Assembly (NCBI GenBank): GCA_963966185.1
Contig: CAWZYM010000129.1
Coordinates: forward strand, 562,001 to 626,000
From: Rhabditoides inermis
Taxonomy: Eukaryota > Nematoda > Chromadorea > Rhabditida > Rhabditidae
Length of the DNA: 64,000 bases
Direction of reading: 5' to 3'
This document shows, piece after piece, positions 47,138 through 64,000 of the stretch. A program made the translations under genes and the position numbers. Below the pieces are notes generated by a model. The model ran no database searches, had not been told where the DNA came from, and saw only the letters and a list, made by a program, of their open reading frames with translations. Position 1 is the stretch's first letter. Each line of letters begins with the position of its first letter.

Positions 47138-48014
47138 TCACGACTGCTCCACTTTGCCCATCAGCTGTGCTCCTCCTCCTGCTCCTCCTCCTCCCAGCCA
47201 CGGAATCAGCACAAACGCCACTCCTCCGACCCTCACCAACGGGTGCTGCGAGAGGTCCGGAATCGGCTCCGGCCACTGCCCCTCCGTCTGACAAGCCGCG
47301 TCGTGGGCGGGGCCGGCGGGGGCGGGGCTTGCGCGCGATGCTGGCGACGAGCTGCCGCCCGTCTCGAGCGACGGCACTTCAACCGCTGGCGCGTCCTGCA
47401 GCGATTTCGTGGGTTACTGTAGGACAAACGAGTGGCTCACATTCTTCTCAGCGACGTCGAGCAGCATCTGCGCTGCGCGTTGGCAGCGGTCCTAGAAAAA
47501 ATCCGTAATTCAAAGTACAGTACTCCTACCGTAACCCTACAGTACCCCCCACCCGTACCGAGCGCGCCGCGTCATGATTGTAGTTGTCGGCGAGCGTCCA
47601 GCGAAAGCCCGTCTTACCGCCTGCAATCAATCGATCAATCGATATCTTGGAGCTACAGTACTCCTACCGTACCCTTCTCCTGAATCTTCTTGAAGCGGTG
47701 CTTGTAGTGTGAGAGTGCCTGCTGGACAGCATGCCTCGCCCTCTCGTCTTCCACCATCACTCCCGGATGGCGACACGCGATCCACGAACACATCTCCTTC
47801 GACGTCATCCTATATCGATCCATTATCGATCGATAATCAATCGATATACCACCCACCCCATCTTGCCGGCCTCGCCGAGCGCCTCAGCGATCAGGCTGCT
47901 CCACGTGTGTCCGTTGCGCACGAGTCGCACCTCCCTGCGTGGGGCGTGGTCAGCGGGGGCGGGGTCGTCGTTGTCGTCGTGGGGAGGAGTCGGCGGGAGG
48001 TCGGCGGAATCCAT
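47138..48014 (-). CDS. Small protein with a possible winged-helix domain
   Basis: Five exons (start 48014; about 47866-48014, 47687-47807, 47553-47622, 47440-47493, 47138-47410) give roughly 220 residues. After an acidic, Pro-rich N terminus (MDSADLPPTPPHDDNDD) comes a compact segment HTWSSLIAEALGEAGKM, GMTSKEMCSWIACRHPGVM, RHAVQQALSHYKHRFKKI, GKTGFRWTLADNYN. Helices with a final basic or aromatic wing resemble a winged-helix fold of the forkhead or H15 type, suggesting DNA or chromatin binding. The C terminus is Ala/Pro/Gly-rich. I recognise no orthologue, so the domain call rests on pattern only. It lies just downstream of the zinc-finger gene on the same strand (710 bp apart). Several introns are only 50-65 nt and full of ATCGAT or TACSGTA words. 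Confidence 0.65.
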
Positions 48015-48723
48015 AACGGGTGCAGCTCACACAGGGGGCAGAGTGAAATGACAGGGTAACGAGTGGGGAGACAACAACACCGTTCTTTCCACAGAATCAC
48101 GTGTCCGCGCCCTTTCGTATGCTAATCGAGTTGATCGTTGGTCATTTCATAGACTGACGCGCCACTCTCGCGCATGCTAATCAGTTTCTGTCTGACGCGT
48201 GAGCCAAAGAGCGTTCTTTCCAATCCACCACAAACCACACGTTTGTAATAAATCTTTATCAACGTCTCAATATACTCGGAACATTTTCTTTGTGTAACAC
48301 AACAAATCAATCGATAAATCAATATCCGAGGGGGTGGCGTCATATATTTGGGTGTGCCTACCGGTGAGCGCCCGCTGCGCAGGCCCTCTGTCTCTCAATA
48401 TGTCCGTTACAAAGTTACAAAGGAATACAAAGTAAGTAAGAAAGGGGGGAAACGGATACACGTAGCGACATATATATGAAAAGAGAGCAGAGGGAGAGAG
48501 AGAGAATACAACACGGAGGGGATAGAATGTAACACAAGACGTGAGATGATGGGGGTTAATAAATAACACAACAAACAATCAACAAACAAACAAGGCAAGT
48601 GCGGACGAGATGAAAACCGAGATGGGTGGGTGGGTGAAGAGAGATGAAGAGAGAGGGGGGAGAGAGGGAGAGAGAGAGGGAGAGGGATGAGAGAGGGAGA
48701 GATGATGGCACGACAGAGACGCG
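48015..48723. other. Intergenic DNA between two minus-strand genes
   Basis: It separates the stop of the zinc-finger gene (48724) from the start of the winged-helix-like gene (48014). It contains GA-rich tracts at 48483-48505 and 48640-48705. No gene or RNA was recognised. Confidence 0.5.
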
Positions 48724-63672
<14,949 letters not shown>

Positions 63673-63688
63673 CTGCAAGCAGGGACAT

Positions 63689-63723
<35 letters not shown>

Positions 63724-64000
63724 TTCTCTCTCCCTCTCTCTGTCTCTGTCTCCCTCGCTCCCTTTCTCTCTTTTATCTCTGTCTTCCTCCCTTAAACACA
63801 CTCTCTCTCTCTCTCTCCTCTCTCTCTCTTTTCTCTCATCCTTCTCACCCTTATTCCAACACGTTTCGTGTCCATAAAACCATCGTATGTAGTATACTTC
63901 TTTCTGCGTTTAGTAATTGCAATTTTTGGTTTTTGCACTGTTGCTCGACATGAAAATCCAAATCCCTCGGCGCATAATATTGATTCCTGACTTATTACTC
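63673..64000. other. CT-rich intron at the right edge
   Basis: Sequence upstream of the first visible zinc-finger exon on the minus strand. It holds CT blocks at about 63692-63840. No further exon is recognised, so the gene's 5' end lies beyond the window. Confidence 0.55.

Overview
This window is nuclear DNA from a metazoan, most likely a nematode. Genes are cut into many short exons (about 40-280 nt) by GT-AG introns. Several start codons sit just behind a splice-acceptor-like site, as expected for spliced-leader trans-splicing. Gene content also fits: a Kunitz plus lustrin-type cysteine-rich protein, a PAN protein with a TSP1 repeat, a Schnurri/SMA-9-type zinc-finger protein, and an RFamide-like peptide precursor. 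The very fine exon structure suggests Rhabditina, possibly a diplogastrid; that placement is inference. There is no operon, phage or CRISPR content. Most open frames longer than 60 codons are translations of (GA)n/(CT)n, (CA)n or (GACA)n repeats, and real proteins appear only after joining exons by eye. All exon joins here are hand predictions.

Layout, left to right. 1-502: a 34-bp tandem satellite. 722-13596 (minus): an organic-anion transporter (SLCO/OATP) gene whose 3' end runs off the left edge; its introns hold a 728-bp composite mobile element and a long (AT)n tract. 13597-15939: CT/GA-rich intergenic DNA. 15940-21840 (minus): a secreted Kunitz/lustrin-domain protein of about 22 exons. 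23458-25484 (minus): a three-exon secreted precursor of 81 residues ending in an RFG amidation signal. 25485-31194: mostly empty intergenic DNA. 31195-32422 (minus): a small predicted membrane protein of 132 residues. 33658-45641 (minus): a long PAN/TSP1 extracellular protein. Its introns carry a plus-strand micro-gene (36653-37350), an intron-containing tRNA-Leu(CAA) gene, a 1.17-kb fold-back element, 178-bp tandem repeats and SINEs. 46112-46681 (plus): a paralogue of that nested micro-gene. 47138-48014 (minus): a compact protein with a possible winged-helix domain. 48724-63672 (minus, 5' end beyond the right edge): a Schnurri/SMA-9-like zinc-finger transcription factor with about 37 exons in view.

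The genes do not form one pathway. The recurring theme is secreted or matrix proteins, one transporter, and one BMP/TGF-beta-linked transcription factor. The most striking signal is not a gene: the 9-mer TACGTTTCA occurs at least 31 times on both strands, mostly in introns, against about 0.5 expected by chance. It shares GTTTCA with the Ruby promoter motif of nematode piRNAs (21U-RNAs), so the window may be a dense field of intron-embedded small-RNA promoters. The second most interesting item is the pair of four-exon secreted micro-proteins with matching architecture and a shared 3'UTR block, one of them nested in an intron of the PAN/TSP1 gene.
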